In this document: in pieces, positions 46,114 to 57,573 of the stretch
Layout: each line of letters begins with the position of its first letter
Position numbering within the stretch: the stretch's first letter is position 1
DNA from: Sipunculus nudus
Taxonomy: Eukaryota > Annelida > Sipuncula > Golfingiida > Sipunculidae
Direction of reading: 5' to 3'
NCBI GenBank assembly: GCA_026874595.1
Contig: CM049314.1
Coordinates: 25,989,729-26,053,728 of the forward strand
Length of the DNA: 64,000 nt
Program-made: the position numbers and the translations under genes
Notes under the pieces: generated by a model
The model's input: only the letters and a program-made list of their open reading frames with translations
The model's database searches: none
Told to the model about the DNA's origin: nothing

Positions 46114-48262
46114 ATGCTAAACTTTAAGGGAAATCTGATTTCTCATAATATCGCCCACCCAGATACACGGTTAGGTGGTCCACATGGAACGTCTTTTATA
46201 CATAATAAAGACTCGTTGAACATAATGTCAGTTAATGTAAGAGGTTTAGGCATCTTTACAAAGAGGAGAGAGATTTTTTATTGGCTACAAAGAAAGAGAA
46301 ATGTAGGAATTGTTTTCATGCAAGAAACTCATAGTAGTAAGGAAACAGAAGATAAATGGAGAGCAGAATGGGGACATAGAATCATATATAGCCATGGTAA
46401 AACAAATGCAAGGGGTTCAGCCATATTAATTAAGAACAATATTTCTTGTGAAATTGAAAAGCAAGTCATAGATAAAGATGTAAGATTTGTGATTTTAGAC
46501 TGCTTACTAAATGATAACAAGATTACATTAGCAAATGTGTATGGACCCAATAATGATTCACCAGAATTTTATAAAAAGTTATTTTTAGAGATTGAAAATA
46601 TTCCTAATGATCACAGAGTTATTGGAGGTGACTGGAATGTCATATAAGACTTAAGTTTAGACCAGTTAAACAAAAATCAGAATAACAACAGTAGAGCAAG
46701 AAAGGCAATTCTTGAATATATGGAAGAAACAGAGATGGTTGATATCTGGAGACATCATAATCCTAACTTAGTGAAGTTTACATGGGTTCGTAATAACCCT
46801 GTACCAGTAGGTAGTCGGTTAGATTATTTTTTGGTGTCATTTGGTTTATTGGGGAATGTTACAAACATAGACATTGTCCCTTCTCATAAAACTGACCATC
46901 TAAGTATATCTCTTGGACTTGATATGTTTATTCATAATAGAGGTCCAGGATACTGGAAACTTAATTGCTCTTTATTAAATAACCAAGAATATAATTATCT
47001 CATTAAAACAACCATTAAATCTGCGCAAGAAGAAAATAAAGAGAGTAACCCTGCTTTAATGTGGGATGTATTTAACATAGATTACAAACTGATCTCCAAA
47101 TGTTTAGCAAATCGAATAAAAGCCATTTTGCCCAAGTTAATACATGATGATCAAACAGGTTTTGTAAAAGGCAGATATATAGGGGAGAATATAAATAAAA
47201 TCATATCAGTAATTAATAGTGCAGTTGAACATAACATAGAAGGATATTTAACTACAGTAGATTATGAAAAAGCGTTTGACTGCTTAGAATGGCCCTTTAT
47301 ATGGAAATGTTTAGAGTATTATGGTTTTGGAGAAAATATTATAAACTGGATAAAAATCATGTATCAAGGAGCGAAAACTTGTATTATTAATAATGGATGG
47401 TGTTCACAGTTTTTCAGGGTCTCAAGGGGTGTGAGACAGGGTTGTCCCCTGTCCCCTTATCTTTTTGTTATCTGTGCAGAAATATTGGCAAGGAGAATAA
47501 GAGAAGAAAAAATATCAAAAGGGATTAATATAGATAAACACCATTATAAAATATTGCAGTATGCAGATGATACTGTACTTTTGTTTTCAGATAAGGAGAG
47601 TATCTTAGAATGTGTAAAAATCATGAAACAGTTTGAAAGTATATCTGGCCTTAAAATGAACCTTAATAAAACTGCGGTCATGCCTTTAACTAAAACACAA
47701 ACCAATACAGTAATTGTAAAAACATATATAACTAGACAAGGCCTTCAATGGTCTGAAGGTCCAATAAATATCATGTTCATTTTATTTAGACCTTCACTAT
47801 ATAAACTAATACCTGACAATTACATTCCAAAATTGGAAATGATATAAAAAGACATACATACCTGGTCATCTCGAAATATGACACTGGTTGGTAAAATAAC
47901 TATTCTTAAATGTTATGCACTCTCCCAGATCACGTACTTATTATCAGTCTTACCATCCCCTACACCACAGTATATAAGAGATTTAGAAAAAATATTATAT
48001 AAATTTATATGGTCTAATAAACCAGATAAAATAAAACGTACCTCACTTATTGCACCATACGAAAAAGGGGGCCTTAAGATGATCCATCTCCCCTCCAAAA
48101 TTGATGCTTTAAAATTAAGCTGGATAAATAGATTATTGAAGAAGAATAAAAATAACTCTTATAAAAATCATATACTTGATAAGTTACCTGCGGGAGAATT
48201 TATGTTTAAATGTAATTTAAAAGCAGAAGATTTGCATGAGATTTTATGTCTGATTTTATGTC
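46114..48262 (+). pseudogene. L1/Tx1-like LINE ORF2: endonuclease and reverse transcriptase
   Basis: One reading frame runs from 46,114 to the (TA)n tract, broken only by TAA at 46,645 and TAA at 47,845. The APE-type endonuclease (46,206-46,910) shows NVRGLG, QETHS, NVYGPN, GGDWN, SRLDYF and the final TDH. The RT domain shows DYEKAFD, GVRQGCPLSPYLF and YADDT (about 47,567-47,581). The C-terminal region continues at 47,878-48,262 (GKITILK.YALSQITYLLS, FIWSNKPDKIKR). Between residues NPALMWDVF and NIDYKLISK (about 47,070) a segment normally present between endonuclease and RT is missing, with the frame kept. There is no ORF1. In an intact LINE these domains carry out target-primed reverse transcription. 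Confidence 0.88.

Positions 48263-48269
<7 letters not shown>

Positions 48270-48341
<72 letters not shown>
48270..48341 (+). repeat. (TA)36 microsatellite at the LINE 3' end
   Basis: An uninterrupted tract of about 36 TA units directly after the last LINE codons. No LINE 3'UTR or poly(A) tail is seen beyond it. Confidence 0.95.
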
Positions 48342-48343
<2 letters not shown>

Positions 48344-48469
48344 CAAATTTATAGCAGTGAAATCTAGTTTCTGATTAACTTATTCGCAGAAGCGAATTTG
48401 CCATAATTGGTTGCGAAACGGGGCCAAACTTTGTCAAAAGTCATGTAAGCCGGGATACGAACTGATCAG

Positions 48470-48830
48470 GGCACGTTTCGCAGAGGGATGTCACAAGGCA
48501 GATTATTCACTTGCGCTTTGAAGCAGGGGTCAAGAGTAGCAGAAAAAAACACAATACTGACACGCCGAAATGTACTACAGTGCCATCTGTTGCCCACCTT
48601 GCGTATTATTATCCCTGCTTTCATTTTGCCTTTATTTGATCCCCTTTTCACATGTAGCTACTCAAAACATCAACAACAGAAATGTGGGATAATTCAGGGT
48701 TGTTTCGCACTATTTTCTGTCGTGCACGTCATGCCCGTTTCATAGGTCTGTTGTGCCCCACACGAGATCCTTTGACTGTGTTACGAGGGAGATATACAGA
48801 TTTGTTTAAGTAAACTCTGAGAACCATATA
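48470..48830 (+). repeat. Dispersed repeat R2, copy 3
   Basis: Matches 8,185-8,640: 'gcgctttgaagc', 'aggggtcaagagtagcaga', 'tttgcctttatttgatccccttttcacat', 'gaaatgtggg', 'cgtcatgccc.tttca.ag', 'tttgactgtg'. The third and second copies also share 'cagtgccatctgttgcccac'. Confidence 0.6.
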
Positions 48831-49832
48831 AATTCCCCAACAATACTCGTAAGATTGTACCGTCTTTAACCAATATTTCGCTTTTTCGCCTCCGACATTC
48901 TTGGAGTTATATTAACTAGGACTATTATTAAATCTCACTTCAGGCGCAGGGTTGTCGAAAAGGTTTGACACACTATGGTCATGCGACAATCTACGATTCT
49001 CCCCTACAACCGAGTACCACAGGAGTATCCTAAAACATGTTTTTCTTGCGACAATCGTCGAAGCCCATACAACTCCCATGGTAACATCGACGATTGTCTT
49101 TAACACCCGTCACTTAGCTTGCCTGGGGGAGCTCATCTGAAACTGCCCATGACTTCTAGATAGAAATTACGGGAACATAATTTCTTTTCTAAATAAAGAA
49201 GGTATAAATTTAATATAATCAATTTCGATCCACTTATCAATAGCAAAGGCATTGAAATCAGCAATATTTTATTCTGCGGATTGGTAACCAACATTAATAT
49301 TTGAGTTAATTACATTGTAACTTTACAAAAATATTAAATAACAGTCATCACCAACAAAATGCTGTCCTCAGAATTCACTGTCGGCGATCATCACCAAACA
49401 CCGACCCAGATGTCACAACCTGCGAGATTTGTGTTGTGAAATGCCATTCTCCACACGCGAGATCTCGTCTGTGAAGGTGAAGGATAGATCTCTTGCCCAC
49501 CAATGTGCGCACAGTACTATTTCCAGTCGAACGCGAGCCCTATCACCTGGCAATAAAAAATTACAATGATTAAGGCAATGGAGCAAACATGGAACATTCA
49601 TTTCAAGTATAACGGTTATAAAAAATTTGATTGTCTGTTTGTTTTTTAAATGTTATAAAACTCGGGGAACTACATTGCGGCGCGAAAACGGCGGCGTGGT
49701 GGTGTAAAAGTATACAAATAATAGCACGTGCCAGCCGGTTTAAACACGTGTTTGGTAAATGGGCGCGTTGTTTGGGAGACAGGTGACGTCCTGATGCATG
49801 TGGTCCGCCATAATATTATAGAGTGGTTGCCC
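48831..49832. other. No gene recognised
   Basis: An R3-type motif 'acccagatgtcacaacctgcgagatttgtgttg' (in pieces of fewer than 20 identical bases) occurs at about 49,405. Otherwise there is no recognisable coding or repeat signal. Confidence 0.5.
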
Positions 49833-51129
49833 CAGCAACCGCAGTCAATGTCAAATATTTAATTTGATATTTTTTAAAATAAAATCAAAATTGATGGGAC
49901 AGTTGCTTACTGGTATAGGGAAAATCTTACTGACCGTAACTAGCGAGTACTCATTGATGGCATTTTATCAAGCAAATTTAAGATGTGTTTTGGTGTTCCC
50001 AAAGGAAGTGTAGCAGGACCAGTATTGTTTTTGTAATATTTAGTTTCCTTATATGACCTTATTCAAAAGTACCTTCCAAATGTTGGTGGTTTTGCAGATG
50101 ACAATCAGCTATATTTATCATTCGGAGAAATGATATCCTGTGTTAATGCAGTAAGGGAGTGTATGCTACAACATAAATTAAAAATAAATGACAATAAAAC
50201 AGAATTTATATTCTTTGGAAGTAGACAACAGCTAAGTAAACTTACTTCGAGTGAAATAAACGTTGGTGGTATCTCTATAAAAGCGGTAGACAAAGAACGT
50301 GATTTGGGTATGATCTTTGATGAAACCGTGAGTATGAAAGAATATATAAATGCTGTATGTAGTAAAGGTTTTTATCAACTATAAAGACTGAGGCAGTTTA
50401 CGAAATGCATAGACATAACACTTTGTGTACATTGGTTTATGCGTTTGTGACCTCACACTTAGATTATGGGCACTGGATGTTTTGTCAATTTATCAGAAAA
50501 GCAAATAAGCAAATTGCAGCGATTACAAAACGCAGCAGCTCGTCTGATTTTGGCTAAAAGGAAATTTGATAATGCAAAAGTGTGTCTAAAGACTCTACAC
50601 TGGCAACAGAAACGTGAGCGAATAGATTTTAACATTGTTCTTTTAGTGTATAAAAAAATAATCAGAAATGTTACCTTCATACACAAATGAACTGATAAAG
50701 GAGAAGACCAGTAAAAAAACTCTTCGGTCAGATTTTAGAGACCTGCTTTGCACTCTTTTAACAAACACCGAAACTTACGGTAAGCGTGATTTTACGTATG
50801 CTGCACAAACTGGTTAGAATGCACTGCCTGAATACATTGACAGCTGTCTCTATTGCCATTTTTAAAAAGATGTTCAAAACCTTTTATTTTAGACGGGTGT
50901 TTAGCAAATTTTATATGCATATTTTATATTTGTCTTTATATAACCTGTGTGAATGTTTTTAATGCTCTGTATCTTGCATGTAATGATTTATCATTGTATT
51001 AATGTTTTGTATGTAATTTTATGTATGTATTATCGATTTTTAAACCGCTGTCGAGTATTGAATTATATTTATAGGTGGTCTAAATAATCGAATAAACTGT
51101 AACTGTAACAGCAACCGCGGTCAATGTCA
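49833..51129 (+). mobile_element. 5'-truncated CR1/L2-like LINE with 21-bp target-site duplication
   Basis: A 21-base direct repeat with one mismatch flanks the insert: 'cagcaaccgcRgtcaatgtc' plus 'a' at 49,833-49,853 and 51,109-51,129. The insert (49,854-51,108) encodes the end of a non-LTR reverse transcriptase. Visible blocks are the region before the GVPKGSVAGPVLF motif (about 49,990-50,030), FADD at about 50,090, the C-terminal RT at 50,130-50,384, and an LQRLQNAAARLILAKRKF block with LHWQQKRERIDFNI (50,466-50,690). Frames shift several times. The 3' end carries a short tandem CTGTAA tail instead of poly(A), typical of CR1/L2-type LINEs. A clear TSD implies a fairly recent or well-preserved insertion. 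Confidence 0.85.
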
Positions 51130-51169
51130 GTCAAGGCCGCTGAAATTTAATGCCGTGTGCACATTAGCT

Positions 51170-52135
51170 CGCAGGGTCTTTGGCTCAGTAAATCTTGACC
51201 CTGTACGGAAGTCTCCCCCAGATGCCGACACTAATGAAAGTTAGGTGCATTCATCATGGCATCTTCCACTGGCGCAGTGGTCGTAGCGGTAGCGGCACCG
51301 GTCGTCTGTTTGTTAGACAATGTTAACCCAGGTGTCACCTAGCGGCAGCCTGCAACCCAAGCGTCGAATTTTGATAAACTGAAGCCGTTGGCACCTATCA
51401 GTTTATTTCAGAATGCCTGCGGACCATGTTGTCATGGCTACGTGTCACCACAGCCGAACGCCCAAGGACGTGTTTTATTTTTTTTTGTACACGAAAAAAA
51501 TGCCAGATGTCAACACTGTAGAGGGTTGGGTGATTTGTTGGATTAAGATAGGACCAGACCACATGTTACGCCTCTGGCAAGTGTAGTTTGATTCGCCGTG
51601 CTATATTTTGCTTTATTTGTCATCCACGTTGCTGGTGCAAGAATACTACTTGTACTATAGCAATTCAAAGTTCATGTGCATAGACTGTGCATTTTGCTAT
51701 TATTATTCAGAATCAGCACATTCAACTTGCAATGGGGACCAATCAAGCAAGAAGTCTCTGAAAATCACACAGGAACCAAGTGTTCTCGTTCTAAAACTAC
51801 ATTTCCATTATTATTTCTAAGTAAAGTCACCATATATGAAAGCAGACTACGACAAATGGTACACACCCTGTAATTTGTAACATACCATGTCACGATCGTG
51901 ATTATAAATAAGTATGTCGTTCTTGTTTGGACATCGTCAATTTTGGTAAGTATCTGAAAAGGGGGTTTCAGATACAAAGCTTGATGGATCCTGTTTTCGC
52001 TCATTCAAAATCACTTTTATGATTTACCATGCATTCTAATGCAAAAGGTGTGACACCGCCATGCGTCGAGATGTATTATACTTTACCTTCGGTCTGTCTG
52101 TCAGCATATTTAGGCAAAAAGTACTGAACATAATT
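51170..52135 (+). repeat. Dispersed repeat R3, copy C (full length)
   Basis: Best R3 copy. The head has a box-A-like TGGCGCAGTGG at 51,270-51,280 followed by 'tcgtagcggtagcggcacc'. The motif 'ccagRtgtcaNcac' recurs at 51,333 and 51,503, with a weaker match at 51,220. The 3' half (51,730-52,135) is highly similar to 11,570-11,972 and ends at the same base. The short open frames are shared with copy A only in pieces. Confidence 0.65.
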
Positions 52136-52850
52136 GGAAACTCTTGGAACTATTTCGCCAGGGGGCGCCAGGGGCGCGCCGGTGCTTTAGGTTTGATCAC
52201 ACCACTGTGTGTTTGAAAACTTAAATTTCCAATTGATTTCATAATGTGGCAAGTAAAAGTAATTACGGATAATGGATTATAAAAAAATTAACGGTAGAAT
52301 CACGTAAGATAAATACAAACACAATCTGGGAGAAAACAAGCGCATGTGATTTGGGTTTGTGGTCGACACCAGGAGATATTATAAATGCCTACAGCACAAG
52401 TTGAAGTACGGGGAATGCGTGATGTTTCTTACAGTCATCATGTGAAGTTTGATTTCACATTCCAGATATTACAGTACCATTCTGCCATAACCAATATAAG
52501 AACATTGTTTATTAAATTATACCTTGTTTTTTTTGTCAAAACTACGAACCCAATGAATTAAAGACAAAATCAATGTAATAAACTTAGAGTACAGTCCTCA
52601 AGATTTTCAGGATGACTACAAGTGTGTATATTCTAAAATGAATATATAATGTAAAATCAAAAGGACGCATGCAGGGCGCATTTTAGGTGGTTTCAGGACT
52701 TTTAAAGATTATTTTACATACCAAAGTAAGGGCCCTAAAATTATTAAAGTTGATTACATATTTCAGTCCCCCCCCCCCCCACACACACACACAACGTAAA
52801 AGGAAGTACTGTCACTGTCCCACTCCCACACCCTCCCCTATCAGGACACA

Positions 52851-52892
<42 letters not shown>

Positions 52893-52929
52893 GTATATAT
52901 ATATATGTATATATAAAACATATATATAA

Positions 52930-52962
<33 letters not shown>

Positions 52963-55549
52963 CCCCTCGGTTAGTGCCTCCCCCATATGTGTGTGTGAGA
53001 GAGAGAGGGTGTGTATGTGTGTGTGTTTATCATAGTGGGTATCACGTCCTGCCTATAGATATTTAAGAATTGTATGATATGCAAGAGTGAATACAAAAAA
53101 TATTTGCAGTATTCTGCAGCATAAATTTGAACAGATATTCCATTTTAGTACGTAGTAATTTTTGTATAGTTTGTCTGTTTTCTGTTACCGGTTCATTATA
53201 TATGGACATTCATATTTCATGAATAAAAAGTACACATTTTTTTTCGCTTATGAGACACGTATTATCTTTTTATCTTCATTTTTTATTACATACACACGTT
53301 AATGGAATGTCAGATGTTCAAAAGTAAACACTGTTTAGTTCAGGTTCTCACAGTCACAATTGGTTTTCAGGAACGCCACAAACTGTTTAGCAAGGATCAA
53401 AAAGGTAGAATTCTCGGAGATTTGAGAGAGTTTTTGATAGATGTTTTATGCATTGATAGTTATCACTTGGAAAATTCTACCATATTACCATTTACATATT
53501 TTTTTTTCAGCTGTTGATGCACCAATTTAATCAAAGATCCCTGCATATTTTTGAGCTATCCGTGAAGTCACGCCGCTGACAATATGACACCGAGCTGTGA
53601 GTTCTCAAATTGGGTGACATTAATAACTGAAACTCATATTCACAATATTAATAATTAAAGAAATATTTATAAAATTTATAATAACTTTGGATTTTTTTAT
53701 GATGTCTGTCACTATGCACATATAATGAAATTATTGTAGAATCTAAGAAAATAACTTTGCATATATTGATACTAAGATTAACATAGGTTAAACGTATTAT
53801 TTTAATGCTACAATCAGCACCACTTTTAAAATATGAGAACAAAAAGGTAAAGAATATTAATGAAATCATATTATTTTTTTATTATTAACAATAAGAATTA
53901 TTATAATTATGATTTTAACAGTTAATACAGTGATGGTCAAGATAAAAGAATTATCATTATCATAATTATTATTATTATTATTTTTATTATCATTATTATT
54001 CATAGTAAAATTTAAAAATCAGCTAGTAAAGAAGAATGAAAAAATATTCGGCGAGACCACAATGGTTAATAATTAGCTCTAATAAGCAAGATTATTAATT
54101 ATAATCAATATAATATAAAGAACAATGGAAAAATATAGAAATAATATGGCAAATGTTTTCTGGCGATTTTAATGTTTATTTTAAACTGTCAGTGCCAAAA
54201 AAAGCCATAATAATATCTCAGAAAATTCTACGGTACCGATACTTTGGATTTAACTATTTATCTGCCATGGGTCGTTTACGTTTCATACTGTACATTAAAT
54301 ACATTTAAACTGCCTCGTTATATTTTATTGCAAAAAACTAATATGTCGTCTCTCGCCGGGTACAAGTCAAAAACACGTGGTAAAGCACTAAAGGTATTAA
54401 GTGGGCACGATGTCGACAGGCGACGCTGGCCACTGTGTCAGCTGCCACAGCCTTCCCGTTCGATAATCTGCTGTTTTCTGTGTTTCTGTTTTGGGAATGT
54501 ATTTTTCCCTCTGTTAGAACAATGGTGGACACAAACACAGTGTCCGAGTCATGACGAAACAAGCAAAAAAGAGTTGACATCAGACAGGTAAACCGTGCCG
54601 CTTGTTGGCAGCGGGACACGTGATGCTTTAACCCGAAGTGACGAGGACCCGCCCTGCCAGTGCTGCCGCCCTGGTGGACATAATGGAACTAAGAATCTTA
54701 CAGTTACCCATTTGATGAAATGTAATGGAGGATTAAGATAATGTCCAAGGAACAATCTTTTGAATTTCAAAGGTCATCAGATTCACCATAGATTCAATTG
54801 ATAATGTCCTATTGTATCGTACAGTTATTTCATTATTATGGGGTCATTCATATGTGTTCCTTGTTTTTTTTTATTATTATTATTATTCTGGAGCTGGCCT
54901 GGGGCAGAGTTGATGAGCAGTGTACACCTTACAGTATTATGTGATCCGTGGTGGGGAGTTGGTCTCCGACAACATCTTGTTTTAGATTTGTTCTGAACAA
55001 AAATGTCATTGTGCGAGTTGAAACATATTATGCGAGGTAAAGCACAAGTGCACTCGCCCAGATAGACCTGTATCCGCTTCTCTCGAGTTGGCAAGTCCTA
55101 ACGTCGTACCTGATACTGTTATTCTAATGTTCATACAGTATTTTATTGTCACAGCTAGGCCATCACACATTTCATGTATATGTTGATCAGTGCCCATGTA
55201 GTTCCGTCCTATCACTTGTCGAGAAAGTAATTCAATACAATCAGTGACTAATCCCGAAACTCGGTAACAGGGGGCGCTAATATTAGGTTCATGGGTATTA
55301 TTAAATGTTCTGAAATTTTTTAGAAAGAGAGAGATTTTCCTTTAAATATATTTTACCATGTTTTCCTTGATGTTAATTATAAATACATGAGGAAACGTAT
55401 GGGATAGTGAAATTTTGTTATATATCCAATGTAGAGAACATTTTAAGGCAGCTGTCGTATAAAATATGATTATTTTCTGCTCCTTAACCACTATTCTCTT
55501 GATAGTTTCTATGATTTTGCGTAATCTAGTCAAACTTAACGGGTTGGGG
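52136..55549. other. No gene recognised; several microsatellites
   Basis: Contains a C12 run with (CA)n at about 52,768-52,793, (TC)n at 52,855-52,886, (TA)n up to 52,962, (GT)n near 53,020, and (ATT)n-type DNA at 53,870-54,000. Open frames such as 53,302-53,517 and 54,244-54,591 (overlapped on the other strand) have no recognisable domain or splice support. Confidence 0.5.
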
Positions 55550-56053
55550 CAGTGACGAAGTCTAATCCACATCATGCGAGTCCGAGTCCAGGTTACTCGA
55601 GACCAAGTCCGAGTCTCTGTCTTTGAGAGTCGAGTTCAAGTCCACCTTCCTCGAGTCCGAGTCATTTTAAGCCCGAGTCCAAGTCCGAGTCCGATACAAA
55701 TATTCAGTCAAAGCAATTAAAAATAGTAATTACAGATTGATATTTAGTGGGGACATTGTTATGTAAGTTCACACATGCTTTTTCTACAATTATTAATTAT
55801 ATATATATATATATATGTATATGTATATATGTATGTATATATATTTATATATAGTGTCATTATTTTTAATATTATGTAAGTAGTTCGCACATGTACACGT
55901 CTTTATAATTAATGACATATCTTTTTTTTATTATTTGACTCGAAATGAACCGGGCTGAATTCTCTAGTCCTTACCTGGAAGTTCAAGTTCGAGTCCAGGA
56001 CCCTCGGGTCCATATCAGAGTCCCTAAAAAAGTGGACTCGAGTCCTACAACAC
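55550..56053. mobile_element. Candidate hAT-like non-autonomous element, GAGTCC-rich ends
   Basis: The left end reads CAGTGACGAAGTC. The right end, reversed, reads GTGTTGTAGGACTCGAGTCC, giving a weak terminal inverted repeat of hAT type (CAGTG.YG). Both terminal 120-150 bp are packed with GAGTCC/GAGTCG hexamers, and the centre is AT-rich with (TA)n at 55,799-55,855. No transposase is visible, and no convincing 8-bp target duplication was found, so the class is tentative. Confidence 0.4.
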
Positions 56054-56101
56054 GGGGTTTTTAGTGTGGTTATATTAACGTGTGGCGGGCTTTAATATAT
56101 A

Positions 56102-56857
56102 CAGTGAAACTCCTTCCCGCGGGCAACTCAGTAAGACGGACATCTCACTGATTCGAACATTAAATCTCAATCCCTTCAAATTTGCCTTTATATAATGTTT
56201 AACGTAAACTCAGTGAAGCGGACTACTCACTATCCCGGACAACGGACAAACTTGCCCGTCCCGTCTGCATGTCCAGTACATATAACGACCCTCTAATCGA
56301 AAGCGGACAGACATCACGAGTCCTGTTTTTGATTACATATCTGAAGGGAGATGGCGCTCCGAGGTCATAACCTCGTTTGACCTGCGTTGGTCACAGAGAC
56401 AGCCCAAGATCAGCGTCATTCGGTGAAACATCGGGATATATGTAAATATATAGTCGAAAGTGTTGTTTGTTTCCATAAATGTGTACATTTCACAATCATT
56501 ATTTAACTAAGTTTGGCCGGTCAACCAGAAAAAAATAAGCTTTCATTCGACAGTGCTTTTGTGATCGGCTTTTTTATTTGTGTCCTTTTTAAATATCCTT
56601 GAACAAATAATCACGCTGACCGGACGCTGTCATAATCAATCTTCAATATGCTTAGTCCCACCAGGGTTGAACTACCGCTTGCTCAGAAGATGACGCATGG
56701 TAATTTCAAATTAAGCGCACAGTTAATAAAAATAGGACATCAGTAACATTCAATGATGAATTAACGCAATATTTTGAACTCCTCTAAACAGTACAACTCA
56801 CTAATATGGACACAATCCTCCTGTCCCCTGAGTGTCTGGCTTAGAGGAGTTTCACTG
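56102..56857. mobile_element. Non-autonomous mariner/pogo-like DNA transposon, 756 bp
   Basis: It begins CAGTGAAACTCCT and ends with the exact reverse complement (13 bp), with TA outside both ends (56,100-56,101 and 56,858-56,859). The sub-terminal regions contain 'cggaca'-type words on both sides ('aagacggacatctcact' left; 'gccagacactcaggggac' on the reverse of the right). No transposase frame is visible inside. It is a different family from the element at 9,674-10,879 because the TIR sequence differs. Confidence 0.8.
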
Positions 56858-56859
56858 TA

Positions 56860-57573
56860 TATATTTCTTGAAAAAGTTGGATATTATCTGGAAGTAACAT
56901 GTTGATGTCTATGTTTATAACATGCATAATATCATCATATTTTAATAGTAAATCTCGTGGTAAAATTGTTAAAATGTTAAAATTATATGTCAAACGTTTT
57001 ACAGGCTTCTGTGTTCTAGACATTGCAACGGACCAAGCAAAGCACAGACTGCAAGTTCGAGTGTCAGCAGTGGGGCCGTGGATTTTTTTATGGTCGACCT
57101 TTACCCAGGCTAAGCATTTTAAATATAGGCTAACGGGAAGGTCGTACCTCACTCACAGGCGTATGCAATTGGGAACGGGGGGGGGGGGGGGGGGCCTTTG
57201 TGTCAAAACCCAGCAGAGTGCAATGATGGAAAGACTACTTCCCTCTTTATAGATATATTTGGATGCTATCTTCAAACAAAGTTAATCACAAATCTGTTCA
57301 TTAATAAATGCAACTTTTGAACTGGAAAGTATTAAACTGTAGATGATTTAAAAAGCTAATTGCTAGAGGATAACACAGAAATTTCAAAAATGAAAATTAA
57401 TTACGAATAAATGGGAAAAGAAATACATAAAATGAGAGATGTATCAGTTCAGACCCTCTGGATCCGCCGCTATATATAACTGTTGCATGTTAAAATACAG
57501 GTCATCTCCGAAGCAAGGAGGGCTCAATTTCTTGCTCACACGGCACGTGTACTGTATAAAACTTTGTCTACAG
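56860..57573. other. No gene recognised; G18 run
   Basis: A run of about 18 G residues lies at about 57,177-57,194. The two overlapping open frames of 103 and 117 codons on opposite strands (56,841-57,252) have no known domain. The plus-strand one runs into the G-run, which argues against a gene. Confidence 0.45.

Noticed and set aside
54244-54619. Two overlapping open frames on opposite strands
   Set aside because: Neither contains a recognisable domain; mutual overlap, lack of splice signals and lack of conserved motifs argue for chance.
56841-57252. Opposite-strand frames of 103 and 117 codons
   Set aside because: The plus-strand frame ends in a poly-G run translated as Gly, the minus-strand frame starts inside unique AT-rich DNA, and no domain is visible.
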